Positions 53,492-63,185 of a stretch of DNA of 64,000 nt are shown in pieces (position 1 is the stretch's first letter; every line of letters starts with the position of its first letter). The notes beneath the pieces are model-generated. The model was given only the letters and a program-made list of their open reading frames with translations. It made no database searches and was not told the DNA's origin. The translations under genes were made by a program, and so were the position numbers. Source of the DNA: Terrabacter sp. Ter38 (GTDB lineage Bacteria > Actinomycetota > Actinomycetes > Actinomycetales > Dermatophilaceae); contig NZ_JALJRZ010000002.1 in NCBI RefSeq assembly GCF_024519435.1, positions 62,001 to 126,000 on the forward strand, in the 5' to 3' direction.

Positions 53492-54411
53492 TGGCAGTAC
53501 TCAACCCGCCACGCACACTGCCCAGCCTCGGACGTGCCATCGTGAACTACCTCCTCGATGCGCGTCGTTCGCCGACCGAGGACGACCTTGTCGCCGCATT
53601 CAAGCCGGACGGTCTTAATCCCGGCGCCGAGGCCGCGGGCGGAATGAAGAACACAATCTCCTCGCTGCGCGCGATCAACGTTCTCGAAACGAATCCCGAC
53701 GGAACGCTTCGGTTGGGCGCTCAGGTCCCGTCCCCAAAGTCTCCACTCGACGCTCCGGATTTTCGCCGACTGCTTCATTCCCGAGTCTTCGACCTCGGCC
53801 GGGATGGCGATGTCTGGGCAACGCAACTCGGCGACGGCCACACGAGTGGTGCTCGTGACCTCAACCGCGCCCTCACCTGGGTGATGGCTCAGGACGCCCT
53901 GGGCCAACCGCTGTCATGGACAGAGAACCTGCAAAGGCTCCAGGCCGAGCAGTTCGGCACAACCGATCGTGAAACGTGGGCCATCGTCAACGACACGCGA
54001 TGGGTAGCGGCTTCTCGATGGATTGTTGCGCTCGGCTTGGCGACCCCATCGGTCATGAAAGACCGGTCTGGCGTCGTTCCCTTACCGGTTGCCGCGGTCG
54101 GGGACGTACTGCGAACCGTGCGCGCGGAGCGTCTCCCGATCCATGAACTCCTGGCGCGAATCGGACAGGCGCTTCCCGTCCTTCACGGCGGGTCGATGCG
54201 TTCCGGACTCGTAGCCCTCCTCGGCGCCGACCCAGACCCAGGCATCAACGCCGACTGTGCGGACAGTTCAGTCGGGCAGGCACTGCGCATTCTCGAGGAG
54301 CGCGGTCGAATCCGATTCGAAACACTCCCAGACGCACAAGGCATCCGCCTGTCCCGATTCGACGCCGCGCGCCAAACGCATGCCATCGTGGAAACCGGAG
54401 GAAACAAGTGA
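53488..54411 (+). CDS. dpdG: Protein DpdG
   Basis: 307 residues; GTG 53488 overlaps the dpdF stop by 4 nt, with ATG 53491 as the second choice. The N-terminal part (SLGRAIVNYLLDARRSPTEDDLVAAFKPDG) looks like a winged helix. The rest is mainly helical (RDLNRALTWVMAQDAL, ETWAIVNDTRWVAAS). No catalytic motif. Assignment comes from position in the dpd order; in Salmonella dpdG contributes to the restriction-like phenotype. Confidence 0.75.
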   Translation: MMAVLNPPRTLPSLGRAIVNYLLDARRSPTEDDLVAAFKPDGLNPGAEAAGGMKNTISSLRAINVLETNPDGTLRLGAQVPSPKSPLDAPDFRRLLHSRVFDLGRDGDVWATQLGDGHTSGARDLNRALTWVMAQDALGQPLSWTENLQRLQAEQFGTTDRETWAIVNDTRWVAASRWIVALGLATPSVMKDRSGVVPLPVAAVGDVLRTVRAERLPIHELLARIGQALPVLHGGSMRSGLVALLGADPDPGINADCADSSVGQALRILEERGRIRFETLPDAQGIRLSRFDAARQTHAIVETGGNK

Positions 54412-57400
54412 GCTGGCGTGGCACCCTTCCAGCCGCCTGCTGGAACGCACATGAGGCTTCAGCCATCATCCCTGTTGAAGCAGAAAGCACGTCCGACGGC
54501 GTCTTCCTCGCCACACACAGCACCATCCCGATCACCCAGCGCGACCAGGTCGATAATGCCCGCGGCGGCGCCGTGGTGGACGAACGAGCATTGCTCCGTG
54601 CCGTACAGGAACAGCCTTCGGACCAGCCCATCATTCCTATCCTCGGCAAGTCCGGCACAGGCAAGTCCCACCTCGTCCGGTGGCTCCGCGCTCATCTGGA
54701 AACAAAGGAATCGACCCGCCTGATCTTCGTCCCCAAGCACCGCATGTCGCTCCGTGGGATCCTCGAACTGATCCTTGAGCACGCAAGCGGCGAGCGGGCC
54801 GACGAACTTCGGGCAAAGGTAGCGACCGCGGTCGACGCCGCCGCGGATGAAAAGACCGCGCAACTGAAGCTGCGCAACGCTCTAGCGGTGAACATCGAGA
54901 CGCGCGGGAACCGCACCGACGGATCGCCCGAGGAGATCGAACTCCGCTCGTATCTCGCTTCCCCCGTTGGTCTTCCGGCTCTCTTTGGCGACGACGTCTT
55001 CCGTAGCCGGCTACTCGACCAGAACGGACCGATCGCTCGCTTGGTGCGTGAAAAGCTGTCCGGGAAGGGCGACGAGGACAAGGAGGACGCATTTGGCTTC
55101 GCTGCCAACGATCTGAACCTCTCCGTTGACGACGTGAACCGTGCCGGACAGGCCGCTCGCGAGGTCGCCGGCGCGCTGACGAGCGAACTCTCCTTCCGTG
55201 AACTCGCCGCACGAATGATCAACGAGCAACTTGGTCCGTCCGTGAGCGAGGTCTTCGGCGTAGGAGGCGACGATCTCAAGCAGATCCTCACAGACGTCCG
55301 AGTCGAGATGGACCAGCAGGGCCTCGAACTACTGGTGCTTATCGAGGACTTCTCGATCTTCCAGGGCATCCAGGGTGGACTGATTGATGCCATCACTCTC
55401 ATCTCTACCGAGGCGCAAAGACTTTGTCCGATGCGAGTCGTCATGGCTGTCACCACCGGCTACTTCATCAATCAGATGCCGGAGACGGTCTACACGAGGA
55501 CGTACCGGGTCTTCGACCTCGATCTACCCGACGGGATCGATGTGTCGTTCCAACCGTCCGGGTTCGCCAGTCGATACCTCAACGCCGTTCGCGTCGGAGC
55601 AACTGAACTCGAAGATGCACATGCACGCGGGGAAGAGGTGACCAACGCCTGCGAACAGTGCCCTGTCAACGCGGAGTGCCACTCGTCGTTCGGACAAGCC
55701 GACGGCTACGGCCTCTTCCCGTTCAGCCCCGCCGCCCTCGACCGCGCTATCAAGAGCCAATCGACGGACGGCAGTTTCGTGGCTCGCGACGTGCTAACCC
55801 GGGTCCTTCGACCGGTCCTCCATCGTGATCAGGCTGAGATCGACAACGGCCAATTCCCGAGCGACGGCTTTGCCAATGACTTCCGGACCGGTGCAAGCGA
55901 CCGTTTGGCGAACATCGAGGACCAGTTCAAACTGCGGACGCCCGGAGACGAGGAACTCTCCGAACGTCGCATTCGGCTCGTCCGATTTTGGGGCTCGGGG
56001 GCGGGTGCGGAGAACCTTGCGCCGACGATCCATGAAGCCTTTGGCGTTACGCCAATCGCTGGACTCAACGAACCGAAGAAGGCGATCGTGGAGCCGAGTC
56101 CGCCTCCGCCCACCGAACGTTCGCGAACTCACACCCCGACACCGCAACCAGTCGATGCGGATCCAGCGCTGGTCAAGGCCGTCGATGGCTGGCTCGCAAC
56201 CGGCAACATCCTCCAAGGCGAGATCAACGACCTTCGGAACATCGTCTTTCAAGCTGTCCGACAGCGACTCGCGTTCGAGGACGGCTACGGCGGCGACAGC
56301 CTGTGGAGCAACGACAAAGCCCTTGCACCAGGGTTCGAAGCGAAGATGGTCGAGTTCAACCAAGCGAAGATCGCTGGCGCCGTCCTGCCGATGGACCGAT
56401 CGAACTCAGACGACATGCGAGCCCTGCGGGCACTCGCATGGGCAAACCACAAGAATAACTGGGCGGAAGTGCCTGACGGAGAGCGTCTGCAGAGGCTCAC
56501 GGAGACCGCCATCGACCGATGGGCAATGCGCGTGGGCGGCGCACTTCTTCCGCCGCAGCACCCCAACGACGACACCGAACTGGCCCTGCTCGTGGAAGTG
56601 CTGCTCAGCATGGCGCGAGCGCTCGGAATCCCCGACGCATTCAAGTCCGACACCGCTAGTCGGATCCGGGCCCTATTCGCCCCTATCCCTGTACGGACAG
56701 ATCTCGAACTGAGGCCTGGTCTCCGGTCCCTCCACGGCTTCCTGGTGGACGGCGCCGGCAGCGGCAATAACGTGGCTCGGGTCGGCCGCGGCCATCTCCA
56801 GCAGCGACTGCTGCGTCACGCCTCCTACAGCCAGGGCTCTGGCAAGCCCCTTGCCCTGGACCTCAGCAAACTAGCGAGGGTCGTCCGTAGCGGTGCGGTG
56901 GGCGCACCTTGGCCCGATTCGACCCCCGACCTGATCAAGACCTCGGTCACGACCATCGAGGCCCGACTGGTATCCATCGACTCCTTGCACGCAGAAGCTT
57001 CGAACCTGGTACCCGATCTTTCCGACCTCGGAGGTGAGCTCGCCGACGTCGCCTCGGAACTTGTCGTCCTCGTCAACGAGCGCGCTGCCGCCGGTGCGCT
57101 GCCAGGTGGAATCAACCCCGCCGACCTCCAAGCCGCAGCCAAGTCCGTCAAGCCCGGTGACCAACGCAAGGTCGAGGCCGCCTTTGCCGAGCTGAGTCGC
57201 TGGGATCAACTCACGCACGACGAGAAAATGCAGGTCCTAAACGCCGACTGGGATGAGCCCGCACGGCGAGTAGGTGCCTGGCTCCAAATGGCCAGGCAAA
57301 CGATCCGACTGCTTGAGCACAGCCTCGGCAACGGCAGTCCCTCTGACGTGCAACGCGAATACGCTGAGGCACGCGACCAACTGGTCGCCGATCTCACCGC

Positions 57401-57464
57401 CACGGCCGACTCGATCTCGAGCCCACCAACCGAAGATCCAGCCGGAGCAGAGGAGCTCGCATGA
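54408..57464 (+). CDS. dpdH: ATPase DpdH
   Basis: 1018 residues from GTG 54408 (GTGA overlap). Walker A GKSGTGKSH at residues 80-88 and Walker B-type LLVLIEDFSIFQG around residue 308 make it an AAA-like/STAND ATPase. A CxxCx5C cluster (CEQCPVNAEC) at about residue 414 suggests zinc. The second half is helical with no family recognised. Assigned as DpdH by P-loop, size and position between dpdG and dpdI. Confidence 0.8.
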   Translation: MSWRGTLPAACWNAHEASAIIPVEAESTSDGVFLATHSTIPITQRDQVDNARGGAVVDERALLRAVQEQPSDQPIIPILGKSGTGKSHLVRWLRAHLETKESTRLIFVPKHRMSLRGILELILEHASGERADELRAKVATAVDAAADEKTAQLKLRNALAVNIETRGNRTDGSPEEIELRSYLASPVGLPALFGDDVFRSRLLDQNGPIARLVREKLSGKGDEDKEDAFGFAANDLNLSVDDVNRAGQAAREVAGALTSELSFRELAARMINEQLGPSVSEVFGVGGDDLKQILTDVRVEMDQQGLELLVLIEDFSIFQGIQGGLIDAITLISTEAQRLCPMRVVMAVTTGYFINQMPETVYTRTYRVFDLDLPDGIDVSFQPSGFASRYLNAVRVGATELEDAHARGEEVTNACEQCPVNAECHSSFGQADGYGLFPFSPAALDRAIKSQSTDGSFVARDVLTRVLRPVLHRDQAEIDNGQFPSDGFANDFRTGASDRLANIEDQFKLRTPGDEELSERRIRLVRFWGSGAGAENLAPTIHEAFGVTPIAGLNEPKKAIVEPSPPPPTERSRTHTPTPQPVDADPALVKAVDGWLATGNILQGEINDLRNIVFQAVRQRLAFEDGYGGDSLWSNDKALAPGFEAKMVEFNQAKIAGAVLPMDRSNSDDMRALRALAWANHKNNWAEVPDGERLQRLTETAIDRWAMRVGGALLPPQHPNDDTELALLVEVLLSMARALGIPDAFKSDTASRIRALFAPIPVRTDLELRPGLRSLHGFLVDGAGSGNNVARVGRGHLQQRLLRHASYSQGSGKPLALDLSKLARVVRSGAVGAPWPDSTPDLIKTSVTTIEARLVSIDSLHAEASNLVPDLSDLGGELADVASELVVLVNERAAAGALPGGINPADLQAAAKSVKPGDQRKVEAAFAELSRWDQLTHDEKMQVLNADWDEPARRVGAWLQMARQTIRLLEHSLGNGSPSDVQREYAEARDQLVADLTATADSISSPPTEDPAGAEELA

Positions 57465-58171
57465 CCTTGCGAAGCACCATCCAGGATCTGCGCGCCTACG
57501 CCGACGTCGCCAACGACGAGCACAGGGTCAAGGTTCGGACAGGACAGTTCGCAGAACTCAGCGCACGCCTCGCCCCGCCTTTGGAGGGGCTGCCCGCGCT
57601 CAACATCGCGCTGAGTGAAGTTGCCCAACTCGATGTCGATCTGCCAGCCGGTCGGGAACAGGATGCCGCCCAGGTAGCTGACGGTCTCCGTGCCCTGGCG
57701 GATGAATTGCCATCCCTAGGCATCGAGCAGAACCTTGACCTCGCGAAGGAGCGCGTCCGCTCGGCCGAGAAATACACCAACCAGCTGCGCACTTTCGTCG
57801 TAGGCACCTGGCAGACGCACGTGAGCCAACCCCCACCGGCGATCAACACCGATCTCATCGACGCCCTGGCACAGGGCGGAATTGACGTCGAGGCGATTCG
57901 CGATGCGCTCGAGACCGCGCGCGGCCGCCTGCTCGCGATCACCAGCAGGCTGATCCCGGACCGTGGTGCGGTTCAGAAGCACCATGACGCAATCGAGTCG
58001 ATACACCGCTGCGGCGAACAGATCGGAGAGGTCGTCGACTCCGATATCGCTGAGGGCATCGTGGGGTCTCAGGAACCGTCTGGGGTCCCGCTCACCTGGT
58101 TCACGCCAGAACGTCTCGAAAGGCTTCAGGCCCTCGGCATCCTCGATCGTTTCCACGTGAGGCTGCGATGA
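57461..58171 (+). CDS. dpdI: Protein DpdI
   Basis: 236 residues, ATG 57461 in an ATGA overlap. Predicted largely alpha-helical with heptad-like stretches (LRSTIQDLRAYADVANDEH, AQVADGLRALADEL, LDLAKERVRSAEKYTNQL), so a coiled-coil subunit is likely. No enzyme motif. Function follows from dpd context; Salmonella dpdI is needed for the restriction-like phenotype. Confidence 0.72.
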   Translation: MTLRSTIQDLRAYADVANDEHRVKVRTGQFAELSARLAPPLEGLPALNIALSEVAQLDVDLPAGREQDAAQVADGLRALADELPSLGIEQNLDLAKERVRSAEKYTNQLRTFVVGTWQTHVSQPPPAINTDLIDALAQGGIDVEAIRDALETARGRLLAITSRLIPDRGAVQKHHDAIESIHRCGEQIGEVVDSDIAEGIVGSQEPSGVPLTWFTPERLERLQALGILDRFHVRLR

Positions 58172-61100
58172 ACCCAGCGCTGTCCACCCGAATCCTTGAC
58201 CGACTCGAGTCACTCGAGGATCCACTGCTGTGCTGGGGAGTCGTCGACGGTGGCTTCAGCACAGACGAACTCCGCAGGGTGATCACCGACGAACTCACCG
58301 CAAGCCACGAATGGGACCTCGGCGCCGACGACATCATCGAGGCGATGACTATGCAGGCGATGCTGGTCCACGACTCCAGTTCGTCCCCCGCCCGTTGGCG
58401 CACCCGCAATGGTGAGACCATCCGCTTGGTGGCGCGACTCCGGCAGACCTTCCTCGGCCAGACGTGGCAATCCGGAACGAACCTGATCTCCGACTTCCGG
58501 TACGCACGCCGTCCCCGCTTCTATCCAAAAAGGGATCACCCTTGGACAGCTGCCATCGACGGGGTCGTCGGCCCCGTCGACGCCTACCGCGATGTCCTCG
58601 AGGTCATGACGCAACGCGACGGCAGGCATGACCTCCTAGGCGGGTTCCAGGTCCGCGCTACCAGGCACATCTTGTCCGCGCTGCAGAGTCAGACCACGAC
58701 AGCCACCGTGGTCGGTGCTGGAACCGGAAGCGGAAAGACCAACGCGTTCTACCTCCCTGCCTTCAGCCACCTGGCTAGTGTCACCGACCCCTCCGCATGG
58801 ACCCGCGCACTAGCCGTCTATCCCCGTACCGAACTGCTGAAGGATCAGTTGGACACGGCGTTCGCCCACGCCTGCCGACTCGACGGGCTGTGGAAGCGGT
58901 CCACTGGACGATCGCTGACGATCGGTGCCCTCTACGGCAGCACACCCACTAATGCGAAAAACGTAAGGCTTCCCTATCGGGGTTGGGGAAGGCGCTCCCA
59001 CGGCATGGCTTCACCGCAGATGCGCTGTCCCGGCGATGGTTTCGCCCAATGTGGAGGCGAACTCGTCTGGCCCAACGAAGACATCGATGCCGGAGTCGAA
59101 CGCCTGGTATGCGCGACCTGCCGGCGCTCGTTCGGACAGGACCAAGTCGTCCTTACCCGTCAATCCATGCAGAACTCGCCTCCCGACCTCCTCTTCGTGA
59201 CGACCGAGATGCTCAATCGGGGACTCTCCGATATGAATCTCACACGGCCTTTGGGCATCGACGTACCAGTCGGCAAGAAGCCTCGGATGATGCTCCTCGA
59301 TGAGATTCACACCTACGACGGAACCACCGGCGCCCAGGCCGCCATGGTGCTCCGCCGATGGCACCACAGCATCCAAGCCCCCATTGCCTTCGTCGGTCTC
59401 TCCGCGACGCTGTCGAACCCGATCCGCCACATGGCAGACCTGACCGGGGTCGACGACGAACTCGTCAGCAGCATCACGCCCGACGCCGACGAGTTGGAGT
59501 ACGAGGGGGCGGAGTACTTGCTCGCGCTCCGCAGCGACCCCACCAGCGGCGCGTCCGTCCTGTCCACGACCATCCAGACAGCCATGCTGCTCCCGCGAAC
59601 GCAGGATGAGTCGGCGAGTCGGATCTCATCCGGTGTCTACGGAACGAAGGCCTTCGTCTTCACAGACGATCTCGATGTCACGAACCGGCTGTTCTCATAC
59701 CTCCTCGACGCCGAAGGGCAGCGGTACGCCTCCGGAAGGACGAACTCGTTCAAACCTCCTCTCGCGTCATTACGTTCGATCTCCAATGGGGGGGAGGTCA
59801 CGCAACAGCGTCGCGCCGGCCAACTCTGGGATCTACCTACTGCGATCGGCCACAAGTTCGCAACGATCGGCGAAGGTCTTCGGGTGAGCCGAACCACTTC
59901 ACAGGACGCAGGCGTTACGGCCGACAGTCAACTGATCGTTGCGACCGCGTCTCTCGAGGTCGGCTTCGACGACCCCGACGTCGGTGTGGTCATCCAGCAC
60001 AAGGCACCTCGCGGAGTCGCCGCCTTCCTTCAGCGGAAGGGGCGAGCGGGTCGCAAGCGGACCATGCGGCCCTACACCGCAGTCGTACTGTCCGACTACG
60101 GCCGCGACCGCGCGACATACGAGTCGTGGGACACCCTGTTTGACCCCGTGCTCCCTGATCTCGTGCTGCCGATCCGCAACCGCGCCGTACTGCGCATGCA
60201 AGCAACCATCGCGATGATCGATTGGCTGACAGCGCAGCTCCGTGAACAGCGTGTCCCGAGAACGACAAACGGGTGGACAGCCCTCGGCCAGAAGCCGGCC
60301 GACAGCTTCGCCAAGCCGGGCCGCGAGACTCAACTCAAGGCCGTTAAGATCCTGAACGAAGCCCTCCGCGATCCGGACCGCCAGCGAAGCCTGCGCACGT
60401 GGGTGCAGACCGCACTCGGCCTGTCCGACTCAGAGGCCAACGAAGTCTTGTGGCATCCGCCGAGGCCACTCTTGCTCGAGGCGATCCCGACGTTGCGTCG
60501 CCGCCTCCTGCACAACTGGGGCGTGGCCGATGCCACCAGAGTCCACGAGTTTCGCGATCTCATGGGCGGCAATCCCCTGCCCGACTTCTTCCCGATGAAC
60601 CTCTTCAGCGAACTCGCTTTGCCCGAGACTTTAGTGAGCATTCCGCCTCAGTCGGATCGGGATACCGAGCGCGAAGTCCATCCGATGGGTCTCGGCCAGA
60701 TGCTCCGCGAGTACGCACCGGGTCGGGTGTCACGCCGATTCGCAACAAGGAATCTCGAGCACCGCCACTGGATTCCCGTTCCGATCGGCGTAGCTGAACC
60801 GATACTTGAACTCACAACGCTCCTGCCCCTGTTTGGGATCGAGGAGCCTTGCACCATCGACCTTGACGGCACTCCGACGACCACCACGGTCGTTCGTCCC
60901 GATGAGGTCCTGCTCGAACTGCCACCGAAGGCAGTGAAGGACTCGTCAAACGCAACGATGCAATGGCGGTCGCAGTTCGTCGAAACGGGGACCGGCCTGA
61001 TTATCCGCGTGCCGAGCGCCGACCCTGTCGGGCGCCTGATCAAGGACGCGCGCTTCTTCCTGCATGCTCAGAACGCTCACGTCAATGTCCATCGTGCGGC

Positions 61101-62664
61101 CGTGAGTGCTGACGCCACCCTGAACCTCGAAGACGGCAGTGAGCAGCGGGTTCGATCTCGCTTCGCGCTTCATGGCCAACCGGCCGCGATGGGCTCGACT
61201 TTTGAGGTGGACGGATTGCGCATCCGAGTCGAACTTCCGGCGGACATCGCCATCCCGTCCGACCTCATGCCCGGACTGCGCAGTGCCTGGTTCAAGCACG
61301 TCCTGCTCAATGACGATGAGTTGCTGAGCTTCCTGAATAGCTTCCGGATTGACTGGCTGCACCAGTGCCTCGAGGCCATGCTGCTCACTACGGCAGTACG
61401 TGACCAGAGCACCCTCGCGGAGGCCTACGCATCGATCCACGACTCCTTCGACGACAAACTCGACGAAACCCTCGACGCCATGTTCCGGGCGTCGAGCGTG
61501 GTCGAGTCAGAGTCCGCGGTGCTGTCACGAATGGGCGCCCGACTCAAGGAGGCACTCAAGAACCCGGCCATCGCCTCCCGTCTCGACGCCCTGGCGCCGC
61601 AGTACTGGTCTCCTGAGCCCACAGCGTTCAATCGGTGGTTGCGCGAACGGACGCTTTCGACGCTTGGACATGCGACGCTGGCTGCGGCCAGACAGATCTG
61701 CCCGGAGCACGATCCTGAAAGCATCCTCGTTGACATCGAGCCCGGATATGATGCCGACGGCCGACCGCGGGCCGGGGAGATTTGGCTGTCGGAATCCTCC
61801 ATCGGCGGCGGTGGATTCGTAGAAGCCCTCGCCGCGCGGGTCCGCCCCGATCCTCGACGACTCCTTCGACTCCTCCTGCGAGCTACACAGCCCAGTACGT
61901 ACGAACTCGTTGACATCCATCTTCAGCGGGTAATCGATCTGACGACCACGGACCCCACGTGGTCTGGCCTCGTCAACGACTTTCGGACTGCGCCTGATCA
62001 GGCAACACGCGTCGAGGCGCTCGGGCGGATCCGGGATGGCCTGCGCCAATCAGGCATCTACGGCGCCGAGCAGTCGGTCGTGTCATCGCTTGCGAGTCGC
62101 GTTCTGCGGCCAGGATCGACCCCAGCGACGGACAGGGCGTTGTCGACTGTGACGACCGAGTGGAAGGCAGAGGAGCGGCGACTCGGTGTCGAAATCCCAC
62201 CTCGCACCTGGGCGTATCTGATGCGCGCACGCGCCGACTTGGATGCTGGCCTGGTCCTCGCGGGTGGAGGCGGCGAGCGCCAGCGAATGGATGCGGTCCA
62301 GAGCATGCTGTGGCCGCGCGGCTGGCAACTCCGTGCTGAACAACTGAACGCTTGGAATCCGTTTGCCGCGAATCTGGCAGCGGCACCCGACGTGCTGCGG
62401 TCTCTCGCTGCCGCAGGCGATCCCCCGCTCCCCCTCATCGGCGACTTCCGTGTACGCGTCCGGCGGGCCCTGGCGAGTATGGGCTCGGCGCAGGTCCTAG
62501 CCACCCCCGATCAGGCCGGAGAGCTCGCAGATCTGCTCGTGGACGTCAGCGTCGAGCCGGTAGTGACCGAATACCTCAATGTCTATCCGCGGGTTGTGGA
62601 GGTCGACCACCGGGCGAACGGCGACGTCGTCGTCGCGCTCGAACTGGCCGAGGTGTCGGCATGA
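58168..62664 (+). CDS. dpdJ: DEAD/DEAH helicase DpdJ
   Basis: 1498 residues. Walker A GAGTGSGKT at 183-191, a four-Cys zinc ribbon (Cys287, 295, 315, 318; CPGDGFAQC...CATC), the DEIH box at 378-381 (MLLDEIHTYDG), FVGLSATLSNP, and motif V/VI ATASLEVGFDDPDVGVVIQ...FLQRKGRAGRK. The arrangement recalls YprA-type (COG1205) helicases. The long C-terminal half is unassigned. It is probably the motor for the restriction arm. Confidence 0.87.
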   Translation: MNPALSTRILDRLESLEDPLLCWGVVDGGFSTDELRRVITDELTASHEWDLGADDIIEAMTMQAMLVHDSSSSPARWRTRNGETIRLVARLRQTFLGQTWQSGTNLISDFRYARRPRFYPKRDHPWTAAIDGVVGPVDAYRDVLEVMTQRDGRHDLLGGFQVRATRHILSALQSQTTTATVVGAGTGSGKTNAFYLPAFSHLASVTDPSAWTRALAVYPRTELLKDQLDTAFAHACRLDGLWKRSTGRSLTIGALYGSTPTNAKNVRLPYRGWGRRSHGMASPQMRCPGDGFAQCGGELVWPNEDIDAGVERLVCATCRRSFGQDQVVLTRQSMQNSPPDLLFVTTEMLNRGLSDMNLTRPLGIDVPVGKKPRMMLLDEIHTYDGTTGAQAAMVLRRWHHSIQAPIAFVGLSATLSNPIRHMADLTGVDDELVSSITPDADELEYEGAEYLLALRSDPTSGASVLSTTIQTAMLLPRTQDESASRISSGVYGTKAFVFTDDLDVTNRLFSYLLDAEGQRYASGRTNSFKPPLASLRSISNGGEVTQQRRAGQLWDLPTAIGHKFATIGEGLRVSRTTSQDAGVTADSQLIVATASLEVGFDDPDVGVVIQHKAPRGVAAFLQRKGRAGRKRTMRPYTAVVLSDYGRDRATYESWDTLFDPVLPDLVLPIRNRAVLRMQATIAMIDWLTAQLREQRVPRTTNGWTALGQKPADSFAKPGRETQLKAVKILNEALRDPDRQRSLRTWVQTALGLSDSEANEVLWHPPRPLLLEAIPTLRRRLLHNWGVADATRVHEFRDLMGGNPLPDFFPMNLFSELALPETLVSIPPQSDRDTEREVHPMGLGQMLREYAPGRVSRRFATRNLEHRHWIPVPIGVAEPILELTTLLPLFGIEEPCTIDLDGTPTTTTVVRPDEVLLELPPKAVKDSSNATMQWRSQFVETGTGLIIRVPSADPVGRLIKDARFFLHAQNAHVNVHRAAVSADATLNLEDGSEQRVRSRFALHGQPAAMGSTFEVDGLRIRVELPADIAIPSDLMPGLRSAWFKHVLLNDDELLSFLNSFRIDWLHQCLEAMLLTTAVRDQSTLAEAYASIHDSFDDKLDETLDAMFRASSVVESESAVLSRMGARLKEALKNPAIASRLDALAPQYWSPEPTAFNRWLRERTLSTLGHATLAAARQICPEHDPESILVDIEPGYDADGRPRAGEIWLSESSIGGGGFVEALAARVRPDPRRLLRLLLRATQPSTYELVDIHLQRVIDLTTTDPTWSGLVNDFRTAPDQATRVEALGRIRDGLRQSGIYGAEQSVVSSLASRVLRPGSTPATDRALSTVTTEWKAEERRLGVEIPPRTWAYLMRARADLDAGLVLAGGGGERQRMDAVQSMLWPRGWQLRAEQLNAWNPFAANLAAAPDVLRSLAAAGDPPLPLIGDFRVRVRRALASMGSAQVLATPDQAGELADLLVDVSVEPVVTEYLNVYPRVVEVDHRANGDVVVALELAEVSA

Positions 62665-63185
62665 GACGGATTACGACTGGGGGCCGCGGGCAGACGCGGG
62701 TTCTCAATGACCTCATGCAGAACCTGCTGGTCACAGAACTCCTGGTCCCTTCCGGGCAACTGTGGGTTCTGTCTCCTTGGATCTCCGATATTGACGTAAT
62801 CGACAACACGGCGGGCCAGTTCAAGACCGTGCTGCCAGGTCTCCCATCACGAAGGATTCACCTGACCGAGGTCCTGATCGAACTGGCTCGTCGTGGGAGC
62901 GACGTCCGCGTTCTGACCCGCGACGCTGAGAGCAACATCGTTGCGCGCCAGCGGCTCGAGAATGCCGGCGGCCTGGGCGCTAGGCCGGCGGTACGAATCC
63001 ATCCCAATCTCCACGACAAGGGCATCCTGGGCGACCGATTCCACCTCCAGGGATCGATGAACTTCACCTACTTCGGACAGACGATAAACGCTGAGGGCGT
63101 GACGTTGACGCGCGACCCCCACGCCATCGCGGAGACGCGGATCTCGTACAACGCCCTCTACGAAGGGGCCGGTCATGCAGGGTGA
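62661..63185 (+). CDS. dpdK: Phospholipase D-like nuclease DpdK
   Basis: 174 residues from ATG 62661 (ATGA overlap with dpdJ). A single HKD-like motif is visible, HDKGILGDRFHLQGSMNFTYFG, with His118 and Lys120, so activity would need dimerisation as in other one-motif PLD nucleases. The N-terminal LWVLSPWISDIDVI is the usual PLD strand. A candidate for the cutting subunit. Confidence 0.88.
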   Translation: MRRITTGGRGQTRVLNDLMQNLLVTELLVPSGQLWVLSPWISDIDVIDNTAGQFKTVLPGLPSRRIHLTEVLIELARRGSDVRVLTRDAESNIVARQRLENAGGLGARPAVRIHPNLHDKGILGDRFHLQGSMNFTYFGQTINAEGVTLTRDPHAIAETRISYNALYEGAGHAG